DNA from: Panorpa germanica
Taxonomy: Eukaryota > Arthropoda > Insecta > Mecoptera > Panorpidae
Direction of reading: 5' to 3'
Assembly: GCA_963678705.1 (NCBI GenBank)
Contig: OY783219.1
Location: 6,696,001 to 6,760,000 of the forward strand
Length of the DNA stretch: 64,000 nt
Below, in pieces: positions 46,680 through 58,794 of this stretch (its first letter is position 1; every line of letters begins with the position of its first letter). The notes beneath the pieces are model-generated. The model was not told the DNA's origin and did not search any database. It was given only the letters and a program-made list of their open reading frames with translations. The position numbers and the translations under genes are program-made.

Positions 46680-47120
46680 TTAACCAGTTCGTGGAAGAGG
46701 ACCTAAGGAGCAGTGACAGAGAGATAAAGCGGCAGGAAAGAATAGAAAAAAAACATAATAGCAAATATAATGAAAGATATAAGAGGCTTTAGGAGAGAGA
46801 GAGATATATATCGGAATACATACGAGAAAAAGAGACAAGGAACTTAACAAGAATCGCATGATTTATATGGGGAAACGAAGAGAAAGACAGCAGATACTAG
46901 GAAAATAGAGAGCAAGGTGTGCTGGAGAGAGATAGAAACAAGTGTAAAGAAGATTGTGTAGTTATTAAAGGGAGTAAGTGAAGAGAAGCGGAGATAGAGA
47001 GAAGGGACGACGAAAGAGAGGGAATGGCAGAGTAGAAACAGGAGGTAGCAGGAAGAGAGAAGCAGTAGAGTTTGTATTTTTATTGTTTTGTTTTAGAAGG
47101 AGTGAGAATGGGTAGATATG
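46680..47120 (+). mobile_element. Old copy of LINE family I (purine-rich ORF2 end)
   Basis: Aligns loosely with 19880-20150: GGGGAAACGAAGAGAAAGAC, CAGATACTAGGAAAATAGAG, TATTAAAGGGAGTAAGTGAA. Strand bias towards A and G is strong. No open frame survives. Confidence 0.5.
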
Positions 47121-48443
47121 GTAGTATGTAATTAAGCACAATGATATGTAATTTAATGATTTAGGGCGAAAGAATGTAGTACCTAATCGGTGCAATGAAA
47201 AATATTAAACTTACGTTACATAACGTTTCATACAATTGTGTAGTGAATATCCGACTTTACTTTTGCATACGACTGTCACAATTTAAATATCAAGTTTAAA
47301 AAAAAGTGCAAAAAGAACGCAAAACTCTTTTTCTCAAAGACCGCTAATCCAAACGCCATATTTCAGATTTCTCTTCTAAATATGATTTTAAAAACTAATT
47401 AAAACCGTAGCAAACGTTTAAATGAATTTTTAATTACTTTCTATTAAATATTATTTTAATTAATTACAAATTGATTTAAATTATTCGTGTCGTTCGTTAA
47501 TTAAGCATTAAGGATTAAATAAACAATCACGTTTTAAATTAACCCAATTTATATCTTGTTTGTTTTAAACATCATCCCTATTTATTTTATGTCAAGGGTG
47601 AACATAGGTAAAGGTAAAAATAAGGTGAAAATATTTTGTTTACTAATTTTTTTATTATTATGTTATCTTTTTTATATAAAGATTAATTACGTATTTTTAA
47701 ATCTGTCAAATGAAGATAAATTATGAAAGAAATCTTTTTCTTTTATTTTCACTTCTGTTGATCTATTTAAATTTGGTTGCGTTCAAATTGTATGCCATGA
47801 AATATTTTTGTAATCAAATGTAGTGAACATAGTAACAGATCAAGACAAAAAACATGGTGTCTTAAATAAAGCGGGAAACTAAAAAATTCAAATTTTTAAA
47901 ACTTTGAAATACGTTATTTTTGTAACTTAAAACTAATTTAAGACTATATGTATACATATATTAATTGTCTTTACAATTTTGGATGTGAGTATACCGCATT
48001 ACTTGTTTAATTACTCTCAGAGATGCAGTTAGTTTAAAGTCTAATGCAAAAGCGACTCACTAATTTAGTTATACAGAAATTGACAACGACGGTGCTGCCA
48101 CTACGGTATAGGTTAGTAACACAGTGGCAAGGTTTTAATGTACAATAGCTGTCAAAGCAGTGTGAAGGAAAAATATTGTAAAATATATTTGTTATCTTTT
48201 TAGGTTATGATATATTTATTTATATAATATTTATGAAGCATTTGTGTATGTACGAGTAGATATCTCTCACGTAAATGTTTTCGCACATGCATGTTATTAC
48301 ATATATCTGTAAACAGTTATTTTAGTTTAAAACTTAGCGCTTTAAATATTTTCACTTCAGTTCCACCAGTTTGACCATAGCATACAGTATTTAACCACGT
48401 TGTTAAGTAGGTAATATTTAGAGATATTATTTAAAGGATTATA
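47121..48443. other. Intergenic, nothing recognised
   Basis: Long AT-rich stretch with no frame or repeat of note. Confidence 0.4.
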
Positions 48444-49022
48444 GCATATTTTCAATAATGTTTTTTGACGACTCAGTTAATATATAATAATTTCTTTAAT
48501 TACTACAGGATAAAATAATATTTGAAGAATAGTTTGTAAAATTTTCATAAATAAATATCAAGAAATGAGGCATAGACAGCGAATCTCCGCAGACGTCACA
48601 AAAAAAAGTAACATTGCGGTGCTACTCATAACTCATCACTGGATTTTCTGAACTTGAATAACCAAAATGATTTCATTAGTTGATAAGTTTATGCAGGTAA
48701 CGCTGTCGAGTTTTTATTTATTATTGATTTTTTAATTTTTTACAGCATTTAGAAGTCAGAAAACAACATTTGCGCAAAATTTTAAAGGGATCGGTGCAGT
48801 AGATTTCAATCTTGAGAGGACACCCACTCTGATAAAGCTAAGTGTGAGAAAAACGCATTTAAAAGTTTCAAAGAAAGACGAATATATATTCATATATATA
48901 TCTCCAACAGTTTTATTCCAATCGACTTCAAATTACACAATAAACTTAATACGTTGTACATTAATATAAATAAATTTTTAAAAAAATTTAAAAAAATAAT
49001 TTAAATCTTACCTCCCCCTTAA
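48444..49022 (+). mobile_element. Repeat family B, copy B4
   Basis: From GCATATTTTCAATAATG to CTTACCTCCCCCTTAA. The right half of the internal inverted pair is missing, so the interior is shorter than in B2. Confidence 0.8.
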
Positions 49023-49034
49023 TCAACCATTTAA

Positions 49035-49321
49035 CCGTAGGTAGAGATACCAAGGTTTAATATGAGTCAGACTAATATCTAGAAATAACTATTGGATATA
49101 TCCGATTAATGATAATTGTTTATGATAAAAGTAAGAATTACTGATAAATTTTAAATTGAAAGAATTTCTAATAGGGTATAAAAACTTTGCGATCCTTGAA
49201 TCGCTCTCTTTGTCTTGTAAGTTTGTTTGTTGTATAGTAAAAATGTATTTTTGTAGCTACTGAATATTATAATTTGATAAATAAACTTTTAATTGGAAAA
49301 ATATATTTTTTTAAATCCTAC
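49035..49321 (+). repeat. Dispersed repeat F, copy 1 (possible solo LTR fossil)
   Basis: Matches the two sides of the Harbinger-like MITE at 51893-51980 and 52671-52800: AGATACCAAGGTTTAATATG, GTATAAAAAC, CTTGTAAGTTTGT, GATATTATAATTTGATAA. GTATAAAAAC followed by AATAAAC and ends TAGGTAG / CCTACA resemble an LTR with TATA box and poly-A signal. No flanking duplication is seen, so this is tentative. Broken or decayed. Confidence 0.4.
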
Positions 49322-51670
49322 ATATATGTGTATATAATATATATCTTGTATCTCAAATCGAAATTTAAACACGTAAACACGCCAAATGACAGCTGTACAT
49401 TTATGGTTATTCAATACATGTTTAGCGAACTGAGAATGTGAAAATCAGATGTAAAGAAGGGTAGGTTTTGTCTAAGGGTAGCGAGGGTAGGAGGAGGGGA
49501 AGGAGTATGTAGTAGTGGAAGCATATAACAGCTTCATATCCGAAATCCTAGAATATCTACTACATAAAACACCGACACCCTTCACACCATGTATATATCT
49601 AAATATATATGAAAGGAAAATCGACCAAAATGCTACTAGTCCAATATTCATTAAAGGTCATAATCGTATAAACTTTATTAATGTTCATGTTCACATAGTT
49701 TGTATGTCAATTTATTTCATAATGTCTTTATGAAAACAAGGAAAATACACACCAATCGCATTATTGAACAACTGGAATAGGTTATAAAAGATGGAACTGC
49801 TGGAAATTGTGTAGCTGCAAGAACGACAAGCAAGATCTGGAGAAAATCTTGTTTGGGAATGAAAACTTTCGACTATTACTTAGTTGACTAGTGAAATGAC
49901 TTGATACCCTTCACAAATTGAGCGCCATTGAGCGTCTGGTTACATCCCTCTACTTTTCATAAATGTATAGCTTCTTATTGTCAGACTTTCTCATCATATT
50001 GTATATGAAAAGATAAGGTTCAAAGAATAGATGTAACTCTTTTGATTGTTATGTATTGTATGAATATGCAGACAGCCAGACTCTTTACCAGGTTCAAATG
50101 AAACCTTAGCGTCCTATTGTCATCTAGAAATTGTTTTTCTTAAGATAAAGCTTAAGCAAGTCACTAAATTAGTCACAGAAGAAAGAATATACACATATTA
50201 TAAGTAGTCTTCAATAAAAATTACCCTAAAATATAGCTATATAGTTTTTGGACAATAATTAAATTTGGACAGTAAATAATTTTAAAGGGTGCTGAGATGT
50301 AAAACTAATATTAATGTAAGCTCATTATAGGTCATACAAATCTTACTCGGAACTACTTATTCAAAAGAAAACCACAACTATGGTGTGAATAATGTAATAA
50401 CTCTCTAACAGTAAAGCGTATTATTTTTCAATGCTTTAAGTACTCATCGCACAGACTATAGACTAAAGACTATAGGCAGATATTTGGAAGCAGAGAAAAG
50501 CTTATTGACTTTATCAATGGATCTAATTTAATCTCTATATTTTAAATACCCATACTCATGTTTATAGCGCAGGTAGAAATGAATCTAGAAATTAGATTTT
50601 ATAAAGCTATCTTTGCAAGGCATTAGCTAGTTTTAACCTTGCAGGATTAGCTATTACTAATTGGAAAACGCATGTATTTTACTCTTTCAGCAAGTTTGCG
50701 CTACGCTTATAAAATAAGTATACCAAATTTCATAGAACGCTTGGATAGCTAATTTTAATGCTTAATTATTCGTTTAGAGTTGTGTTGTATATTATTCTAG
50801 TAGCAACCTTCCAATTAGCTTGTATACCAAGCCTTGTACATCAAGCATAAATAACGCTGCTTTCAAGTTTCAAACCTGCACTCCAAGACAATTTTCTACC
50901 AGGGATATATGATACACTCAAATAAATCCTCAGTAGCTCTCCTAGAGTAGTGGCACAAATTTTTCCAATTGCAAACTATCAATGCGTTATTTACACATAT
51001 AAATTAAAATTGATTTTGCTTGATATGTATACTTCTAATACATATATACACTCCACTAATACATAAATATTTCACCACAATATTATATAAAATATTGATT
51101 ATACGGTAAAGATATTATTTGTGCGACAACTCTAGTTAAAAATGTTGATTGACATAGTACCATTACTGTCACACTGATATACTGAAATACCGGATATACC
51201 TAAGGACATTTATCAAATAATAAACGGGGTGTTAAAACATTGAGCCTTGAATTTTGTGCTCAAAATATGTTACTGAATAAACGGTGGAAAGTTTAGAGCA
51301 TACCTAAGGACAGGTCATGGGGAAATGGTTACAGTCGACTAAACAAAATAACTCAGAAGTGGGATACAGAATCAGAAGTGGGATAAACAAATCAGAAGTG
51401 GGATTAAGTTGTAATAAGGGTTAATTTGATTATATGTATACATGTGAGTTATGAAATATATACAACTGTAATCATATTATAGCTGGATGGGAAATTACCG
51501 AGAAATTAAAGAGTTCTTTTCAATTATTAAACCTAGATTTTTCTTTACTCAGTGTTTGTAATACGTCACGTAAACTATCTGGGCTTTTGGAAACAATTTG
51601 TTTTCTATTTTTAAAATCAAATTTATTCACAATTTGACAATCAACTGTCAAACTATATTTTCGCACAAAA
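49322..51670. other. Intergenic, with repeat D copy 2 and a small tandem repeat
   Basis: Repeat D recurs at 50471-50570 (TATAGGCAGATATTTGGAAG). At 51351-51404 the phrase CAGAAGTGGGATA occurs three times at ~17-19 bp spacing. The phrase TACCTAAGGACA occurs twice (51196, 51301). No gene found. Confidence 0.45.
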
Positions 51671-51679
51671 TCACATACA

Positions 51680-51865
51680 AAAAAGCATTTTGAGTTTTTG
51701 CAGAATTTCTCTATTTTCCGAGCAATTTTTTCAATTTTTCTTTACCTAAAAACCTTCTTTAGACTATTACGAACATTTCTTTAAAAAATTAACCAAATCG
51801 GTTCAACCGTTTTCAAGTGATACTCTTACCAAGGAGCAACATTTAATTTTAATTTATATAGAAGA
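51680..51865 (+). repeat. Dispersed repeat K, copy 2
   Basis: Same blocks as copy 1: CCTAAAAACCTTCTTTAGAC, CCAAATCGGTTCAACCGTTT, CTTACCAAGGAGCAAC. Probably a non-LTR element tail. Confidence 0.5.
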
Positions 51866-51892
51866 AGAATTATTCTTTAGTATGGACTGTAA

Positions 51893-52800
51893 ATAGAAAT
51901 ACCAGGGTTTAATGTGGGTTAGACTAATGTCTACACATAGCTTTTAGAATTACTTAGTTAATGGTAACTGTTTATGATAAGGTCTGTCTCAGTATGGCAC
52001 CGTATTTAAGCGAATTTCTGCCGAAAGTATACGGGCTACTACGCTTTACCTATCCGAACCCTGTAAATGTAATGAGAACTCTCTGGACCTCTCAAACTGC
52101 AAGCTACAAAGCCGTCCGAATACGGGCGGCACTACCTCGCACATTAGAACCGTATAAAGGCGAATTTTATCCAAGCGTTACCACTACTACAACTATATCC
52201 TATCCGAACCTTTGTAAATGCAAACAGCCGCCTCAGACTGGAGGGGATACCTAAGATCGCTTGTTGTTACGCAGCAATACGGATCTTTTCGGTTCTATCG
52301 GCGACATCGCTTGTGACGAGTATGTTCAGCATGCTTCAGTTTATGTTTGTATTTCAGTGAATCATGGACACCGAAAAATTAATTCTTTGAATTCAAGAAA
52401 GAGAGATTAAATTCACCCCAACCAGAACTCAGATATATAATTAATGCTAAAGTCCCTTTAATACCATTAGTGTATCGATAAAAATTAAAGTTAAAGTTTG
52501 CTCTCATGATAAATTATATAAGTGCTAAAGAACTCCAATACACCCCCTAATACACGACTACAGACATCTGTGACACACATAGGCGGTTTGCTTTGTAGCT
52601 CATCCAATCCGCCGATTTACGTCCGAATACGCCGTCGCTTAAATACGGTCCCATACTGAGACAGGCCTAAGGGTTATTTGCAATGTGAATTTCCAATAGA
52701 GTATAAAAACATAACGATCTTTGAATCATAATCTTCTTGTAAGTTTGTCTATTTTGTAACTACTGGATATTATAATTTGATAAAAATACTTTTAATATTT
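51893..52800 (+). repeat. Dispersed repeat F, copy 2, split by a MITE
   Basis: The left half (51893-51980) and right half (52671-52800) are continuous in copy 1 at 49035-49300. Between them sits the 687 bp family E element. Confidence 0.6.
51981..52667. mobile_element. PIF/Harbinger-like MITE, family E
   Basis: Thirty-two base terminal inverted repeats with two mismatches, starting GGTCTGTCTCAGTATGG on the left and ending CCATACTGAGACAGGCC on the right. Both sides are flanked by TAA (51978-51980, 52668-52670). A three-base TWA target duplication and GG-starting ends are the PIF/Harbinger pattern. The open frame at 51961-52254 lies across the element's end and is not a gene. GC content is well above the surrounding DNA. 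Confidence 0.8.
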
Positions 52801-53334
52801 TGAAATGAACATGACTTAAAATGCAGTAAAAAAGAAATACACTTTTGCTTTTTTCGTCATTTTTATGTTACACTTTTACATAAAAAAGTAATTGACGTAA
52901 AAAATATCTCAGCGTGTTTACAGTGTCTAACATGTGAATCTATTCATTACTCGTACACCTGAGTACAGTCATCGACAGAAATAAATATAGAAAAAGATAC
53001 ACGATTCGTGTGTGGGTGACATAACAATTCGGGTCAAGTTGACGTTCTAGCCGATCGCTTTAAAAGGAGTATTTATTTATAGTTGCCTGGAAAAATACAA
53101 TATTTATACTTTTTATCAGTTAATGTTACTCCAATCAGGTAAATTACAAAAGTATACTTTATAGAGAATATCATTAGACCGTATATATTGTATAGTTTTA
53201 TGATTAATGATGTTGGATCGAGTTGTAAATGATTGTTGACTTGCCTGTTAGAAAATCACGTTATGTAATTTATCTAACTGGTTATACCACACTGAGACGG
53301 TAAATTAGATTTTTGGGGTCTTATTTTGCAACTT
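52801..53334. other. Intergenic, nothing recognised
   Basis: AT-rich spacer. Confidence 0.4.
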
Positions 53335-54450
53335 TTTATATGATTGATTTTATAAAATCGGATATGAAAGCTAAACTAGAAAGGAATGAATTGAAAACGT
53401 GAAATTCTATAAATTACAAGCAGTACTGAAACGGAGGCCATGGTTTTCCAAACTAAAATGGTCAAGAAGATTAATGACAATGGGCTTGTGTCCTTATTTT
53501 TTAGTGGTCGATTTTTCAATTGTTAATTAAAATTGATGTTAATAAATGTGTATTGGCGTATCTATTTTATTAAATATCTAAATGTTGACGGAAATATAGC
53601 AATTAAAAATTTGAATTGTAGTTTTAGCGCTGGAAATGGTTATATTTGTATAACGTGAAATAAATTTTAACGTCAGTTATTTGTTGAGTAGGTCAGTGCT
53701 GCGATAATGTTTTGTAGCCGTGGTAGTCAAATAATCAAGTCAAGTCATAGAATAATAAGTTTTTATTTTATTTAACCCTGCTAAGGCAGACATAATATTG
53801 AAATTTGATTGTTCCTTGAAATAGCTGTAAATAATATTTGATATTTTGATATATAAATACATATAGCAGAGATTTATGATCTGTAAGGTTGGTAACGGTA
53901 ATTAAAGAGACAAAATGACTTTTTTAATTGTAATTATCTCTTAACATATAAGTAGTTATTAAAAAGTAATTGAACAGTTGAGGTTCTAGTAACCCACTTT
54001 ATCAATATATAGTACACTTTTATAGAAATTAAGACATAGGACACAAGTCCATTGAAAACGTGGCAGTACAAATGGGATAATTCTGATAAAGGTACATAAT
54101 TCTACAAATTACAACCAGTACTGAAACGTAAACAATGGTTTTCCAAACTAAAATGGTCAAGAAGAATAATGCCAATGACCTCAAGACTTAGAATGAATCA
54201 TACTGGAGCTCCGAAACATCTAGCAAGAAACAAAATCATTACCAACACTAAATGCAAATGTGGTGAAGAGAAGGCAGATCCTGACCAAATTCTGTGGCAA
54301 TGTAAAAATACAACAAAAACAAGAAATGGACTCCAAAGGGTGGTGCTATAGACTTCGCAGACGCTTCCTGTTAACACCATTTTTTTGATTGAGACATCGA
54401 AATTTATAACGGCAGTGGTCATGAATATATCATTCTAAGCAATGTAATTT
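53335..54450 (+). pseudogene. LINE C-terminus, broken, duplicated and split by MITE A8 (family H, copy 2)
   Basis: Blocks DFIKSDMKAKLERNELKT (left of the MITE) and GAPKHLARNKIITNTKCKCG with DPDQILWQC (right) match the LINE at 35911-36610. The phrase beginning AAATTACAA and ending AAAATGGTCAAGAAGA occurs on both sides (53410-53472 and 54095-54166), so a piece of the LINE is duplicated around the insertion. The 3' UTR runs to about 54450. Confidence 0.75.
53479..54053 (+). mobile_element. MITE family A, copy A8, inside a LINE
   Basis: AATGGGCTTGTGTCC at 53479 and GGACACAAGTCCATT ending 54053. The interior lacks the stretch around the CACATGCATTTGGAATG block. It interrupts LINE family H. Confidence 0.92.
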
Positions 54451-54589
54451 ATTTAAACATTATGGGTTGACTCATCAGCTACTATTGCTTTGATAGTTTA
54501 ATACTGCATCTCTTTTGCACTTCTCTTGTTTAACTGTGATGGTAAAGGTAGGCAAATGGTAGTGGGGATGAAGGTGCGGAAACAATAAC

Positions 54590-54730
54590 GATGCGAATGC
54601 TTTAAATTATTAATGGAGAAAAATGACTATTTCAATCGTTAATAACTTCTATAATTGGATATTTGAAGTTATGATAGGCAATTTTATCAATATAAAGTGC
54701 AGTTTTATATTAATTTAGGTATGGTTCCCA
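54590..54730 (+). repeat. Ancient relative of the family A 3' half
   Basis: Similar in order and spacing to the family A end: TTATTAATGGAGAAAAATGA, TCGTTAATAACTTCT, TTTTATCAATATAAAGTGCA, TTAATTTAGGTATGG. It is much more diverged than the eleven listed copies and could be an older subfamily. Confidence 0.4.
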
Positions 54731-55120
54731 ACCCATGTCAGAGAAAAATTAGATTTATGTATTTAAAACTTGGCAATAATATCTAAATACGTAGTTAAAT
54801 GTTTAGAACCGCTGGATTAGCTATTTGCTATGTACACTGTACAGGTAATTATTATTCAGATGTTCTTTATTTAGCTTCAGGTATTACTCAATTTATTTGA
54901 CTAGTAATGATGAAAAAATTAGAGGTCAATATACATAAACCAGTTTTGAATATGTCAGAGAATTTGACGACATTGATGGAATCTCAAGATCAAGATTAAG
55001 TAGCTAAAAAAAGTTACTAAATTTTATTCACATGGTCAGAGATAGATTTAGACAGATAGGAGCCCGTTAAAATAATTATATATATAAGTATTGCAATATT
55101 TAATTCTTTATAAATAATAA

Positions 55121-55676
55121 TGTCAAATCGATACAAAAGAAGTATATTTTCGATAATGTTTTTTGACGACACAGTTAATATATAATTATTTCTATAATTA
55201 CTACATGATAAAATAACATTTAGAGAATACTTTGTAAAATTTTGATAAATAAATGTCAAGAAATGAGGCATTGACAACGAATCTCCGCAGACGTCACAAA
55301 AAAAAGTAACATTGCGGTGTCACTCATAACTCATCACTGGATTATCTGAATTCAAAAAACCAGAATGATTTCACGAGTTGATAAATTTCTACAGGTAACG
55401 CTGACGAGTTTTTCTTTTATTATTAATTTTTAAATTTTTTACAGCACTAAGAAGTCAAAATACCGATTTTTCATGAAAAACCTAAGTGTGAGAGAAACGC
55501 ATTTAAAAGTTTCAAAGAAAGACGAAACCAGACCAGAGAGGTGAAGACTTAAAACTCTATATCTCCGACAGTTTTACTCCAATCGACTTCAAATTTTCAC
55601 ACAATAAACTTAATATGTTGTACATTAATATAAATTAATAAAAAATATAAAAAATTAAACCTTACTCTCCCCTTAA
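55121..55676 (+). mobile_element. Repeat family B, copy B5
   Basis: Starts CAAATCGATACAAAAGAAG and ends CTTACTCTCCCCTTAA. A middle stretch after TTTTTCATGAAAAACC is missing compared with B2. Confidence 0.82.
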
Positions 55677-56657
55677 GAGCCACCTAACATTATTTAATTG
55701 AAAAACATCTTATTTTATTATTTTGTAACTATTCTAAAAGTGTTAAATCCTTATAAAGGACTTCTTAAAATTCTATAATCATTAAAAAGGTGTTCTTTAA
55801 AACTTTTGTGAATATGCTAATGCGCAGGGTAGATTTCTTTTTCAAATTGCAGTAAAATAGGTCACAAAACTTTATATATTATATAAAAACGTTTACGTAA
55901 CAGGAAACTTTCTTTTTGTTAAACAAACCTTAACTGTGTAATTGTGTTTAGCTGAGTACATTATATTATCAACTCAAATGAACAAAGTACCACAAAAGGT
56001 AATTTTTTATGTTAAATAAATTTGAAATATATGCTACTTTTTTTACATAAATCTGTCACTGTACAAAGGGACTCGCATTCGCAAATCAATGATATTTATG
56101 TAAAATAAATATACAGACGCTTTAATTTAAATAATTTCATGTATGAGGTTGCAGAAATTTGTTACAAATGCATATGTTAATACCAAACGAACGTAAGAAC
56201 GCGGATATGACTTTCAAAAAAAGTGTGTTTGAATATTCCCGTATATTCAAACACACACGGTGAGAAATTTCTATTAAAATTTATTACAGGTCCATTCTAG
56301 CGATGTTACGGAAGTGGTTTTATCAGAACCGAAGTCGGAATCGAAGTTTATAAATTTGGCAGTCCTTTTTAAAGTAAGATCTACTTCCAAAAAGTCTCAA
56401 GTCTGGTTGGGTAACAACCAAAATCGCGAAACGCGACCTAGGTAGATTTTCCCTTCAAATTTTGAATCAACGACAAAACTATATAGACAAATCGTTGGTA
56501 CAATCTAAAAAGCATATGGATTTGTCAATTGTAGCGAAATCTATATGTCATTCCACGATATTATTAAGTAATATGCACGCTATTTATAATACGATACGAC
56601 TGAAGTATTCTGAAACCTAACCTAACTCTTGGATATTGGAATGTAAGTATAGTAAGT
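55677..56657. other. Intergenic, with a perfect hairpin
   Basis: At 56223-56256 GTGTGTTTGAATAT and ATATTCAAACACAC pair perfectly over 14 bp with a 6 nt loop. No gene. The rest is AT-rich. Confidence 0.5.
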
Positions 56658-56834
56658 AAAGAGGTTATAAGAGCGGTATAAATCTATAATACGATAATGA
56701 ATTTTATCTTATTCGTTTCTATATACATTACAGAAAAATTAGTGAGTCAGTGCTTTTTAGTTGTATCGGCAGTTTATACCCCACAACTTGTTTTAAGTAT
56801 GAGTCGCGGCCGAACTCTCGTAATTTGAACTATA
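56658..56834. repeat. Dispersed repeat G, copy 2
   Basis: Same order of blocks as 17127-17292 with about 10 extra bases before GCCGAACTCTCG. Same orientation. Confidence 0.7.
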
Positions 56835-57065
56835 TCAATTTAACCTATTGTTTTAATAATAAGCTTTCAATTTAAATTAGTTTGTAAACTGATTGCCTAT
56901 CCTTTAAAAGGGTATAATCCACAGAAAGGTGTTCTTAAGAATTTTTGCGCGTATATACCAATGCACGAAAGAGGAATGCATGAAAATTATTTTTCAAATA
57001 TTAAATATAGAATTTTGTTATTTAAATTCGGGATTTGTTTAAGAAAAGTTTTATAATAAAATTAA

Positions 57066-57270
57066 GCTATATGCTTGAGGAATATAGGCAGATATTTGAA
57101 AGCAGGGAAAGTGTGAAAAACCTTATTGACTTTATCAATAAAACTAATCTAATCTCTTTATTTTAAGTACCCATACTCGTATCTATAAGTTGTAAATGTT
57201 TATAAATGTATATATTGTTTTAAGTGCTAATAACTTTTGAAAGTTGATGCACTGAAATGTATATTAAATA
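57066..57270 (+). repeat. Dispersed repeat D, copy 3
   Basis: GCTATATGCTTGAGGAATAT through AAGTGCTAATAACTTTTGAA, nearly identical to 29669-29860. Confidence 0.68.
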
Positions 57271-57829
57271 TATATATTGTGGCGACCTTATAGTATACAT
57301 AATTAGTTATATCCTTGACTATTTATTTGCGCTAAATTAACAAATACTCATGCACAGGTAAATATGAATTTAATAAAGTTACTTACATGTGTCAGTAGTC
57401 GTCATATCAACAAAACAACACAGCAAAAAAAAAACAATATTAAAAAACAAAAATGATTTAAATAAATAAATACAAAAACTTAAAAACACATAAAAATCAA
57501 ACGCTTTTTTCTATCTATTAACTAAGTAACTAACTATATAACTAAGAAATAATTTTTAAAAATCAAACAGTTGTTACAGCTGTAAGATTATAAAGAGAAT
57601 AAGCCTAAAATAAAAATTCTACTTACTTATAAACTGCTTCGTCGTTCATGCCGTCGGGCAACAGCTTATGGGGGTACAACACCCACGAAGGCCGCGTGTA
57701 CACTGCCCTAGGAGTTCCACCAATGATGATAATACCCCAAATACAGCATCAATTGAAAACTATCCACCCGACTGACTACGATATTCTACGGGAAAACGCG
57801 AGAAACTGCGCGGAAATTCTGTATCTGCG

Positions 57830-57830
57830 C

Positions 57831-57902
<72 letters not shown>

Positions 57903-57920
57903 TTATATATATATATAGAT
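57830..57920. repeat. AT dinucleotide microsatellite
   Basis: About 85 bp of (AT)n with rare C interruptions. The YIYIYI frame through it is spurious. Confidence 0.95.
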
Positions 57921-58794
57921 GTATTTCAAAGGAAGGCCGTTAGAAATGTATAAATATCTAGCTAGATATCTATCATTATCACTGCCTGTTTAATTCTAGT
58001 AATAGTTCAGAGAATGGACCAGCTTTTGCTAGGAGCATCTTCAAAGGAGTCTCAAGCATTCCATTTTGATTCAAATAATACTAAATTAACTGTAGAATAT
58101 CTCCACATGACGTCATTATTACAATATATAATTAAATTTCATCAAAACTATGTAACCTATATCATAATAATAATCAGGGCTGTATTTAACCTCCTGCGGG
58201 CCTTGAAATCGTTTGTATCTAGACAAAAACCGTTCCACAAATTAAAGCCTCATTGTTTTAATAGTTTTTATTTAATATTTTAATCTAGATTTCAGATTTT
58301 CAGAATGGGAATTCGTTGTTTAATTTGAGGTTATTTTATTTAGTGAGTAATATAAATTTTAACAGTTCGACAAAAGGAATTAATTGAATGTAAAATAAAT
58401 AAAATTACTGTTTTTAATAACAATTAGTAATAGAAATTGTTTTTACTTATTTATTTTTGACAAACTAATATTGAACTTCTTTTAAAAATAAATCCTACTA
58501 CATTTTTAGAGGTTGTCACATTTTGGAGGTTATAATATAATATAGTTTCTTTTAATTTAGAAATATTTGACCTTGAAAAGTTCTAAAAAAGCAAAGAAAA
58601 AATAAATTAAATTCCAAATTAAAAACGACTACACATATTTCCATATGCTTTACAATTTATATTAAATACAAAATTAAAAACAAAATTAACAGTGAGTGGG
58701 AATAATACTTTAGGCTTCTTCAGACCTTAGACAAAATATAAAATAAACCCTCTCCTCCTTAACCCTACCTAGTAACACAGTATACAATAAATGT
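57921..58794. other. Intergenic, nothing recognised
   Basis: AT-rich. The 89-codon frame at 58014-58283 shows no known motif. Confidence 0.4.

Noticed and set aside
51961-52254. 97-codon open frame
   Set aside because: It starts outside and runs into the Harbinger-like MITE, crossing its terminal repeat. The related copy at 16075-16470 shows no matching frame.
57648-57953. 101-codon frame ending in repeated Tyr-Ile
   Set aside because: Half of it is the AT microsatellite, and the first half shows no protein family.
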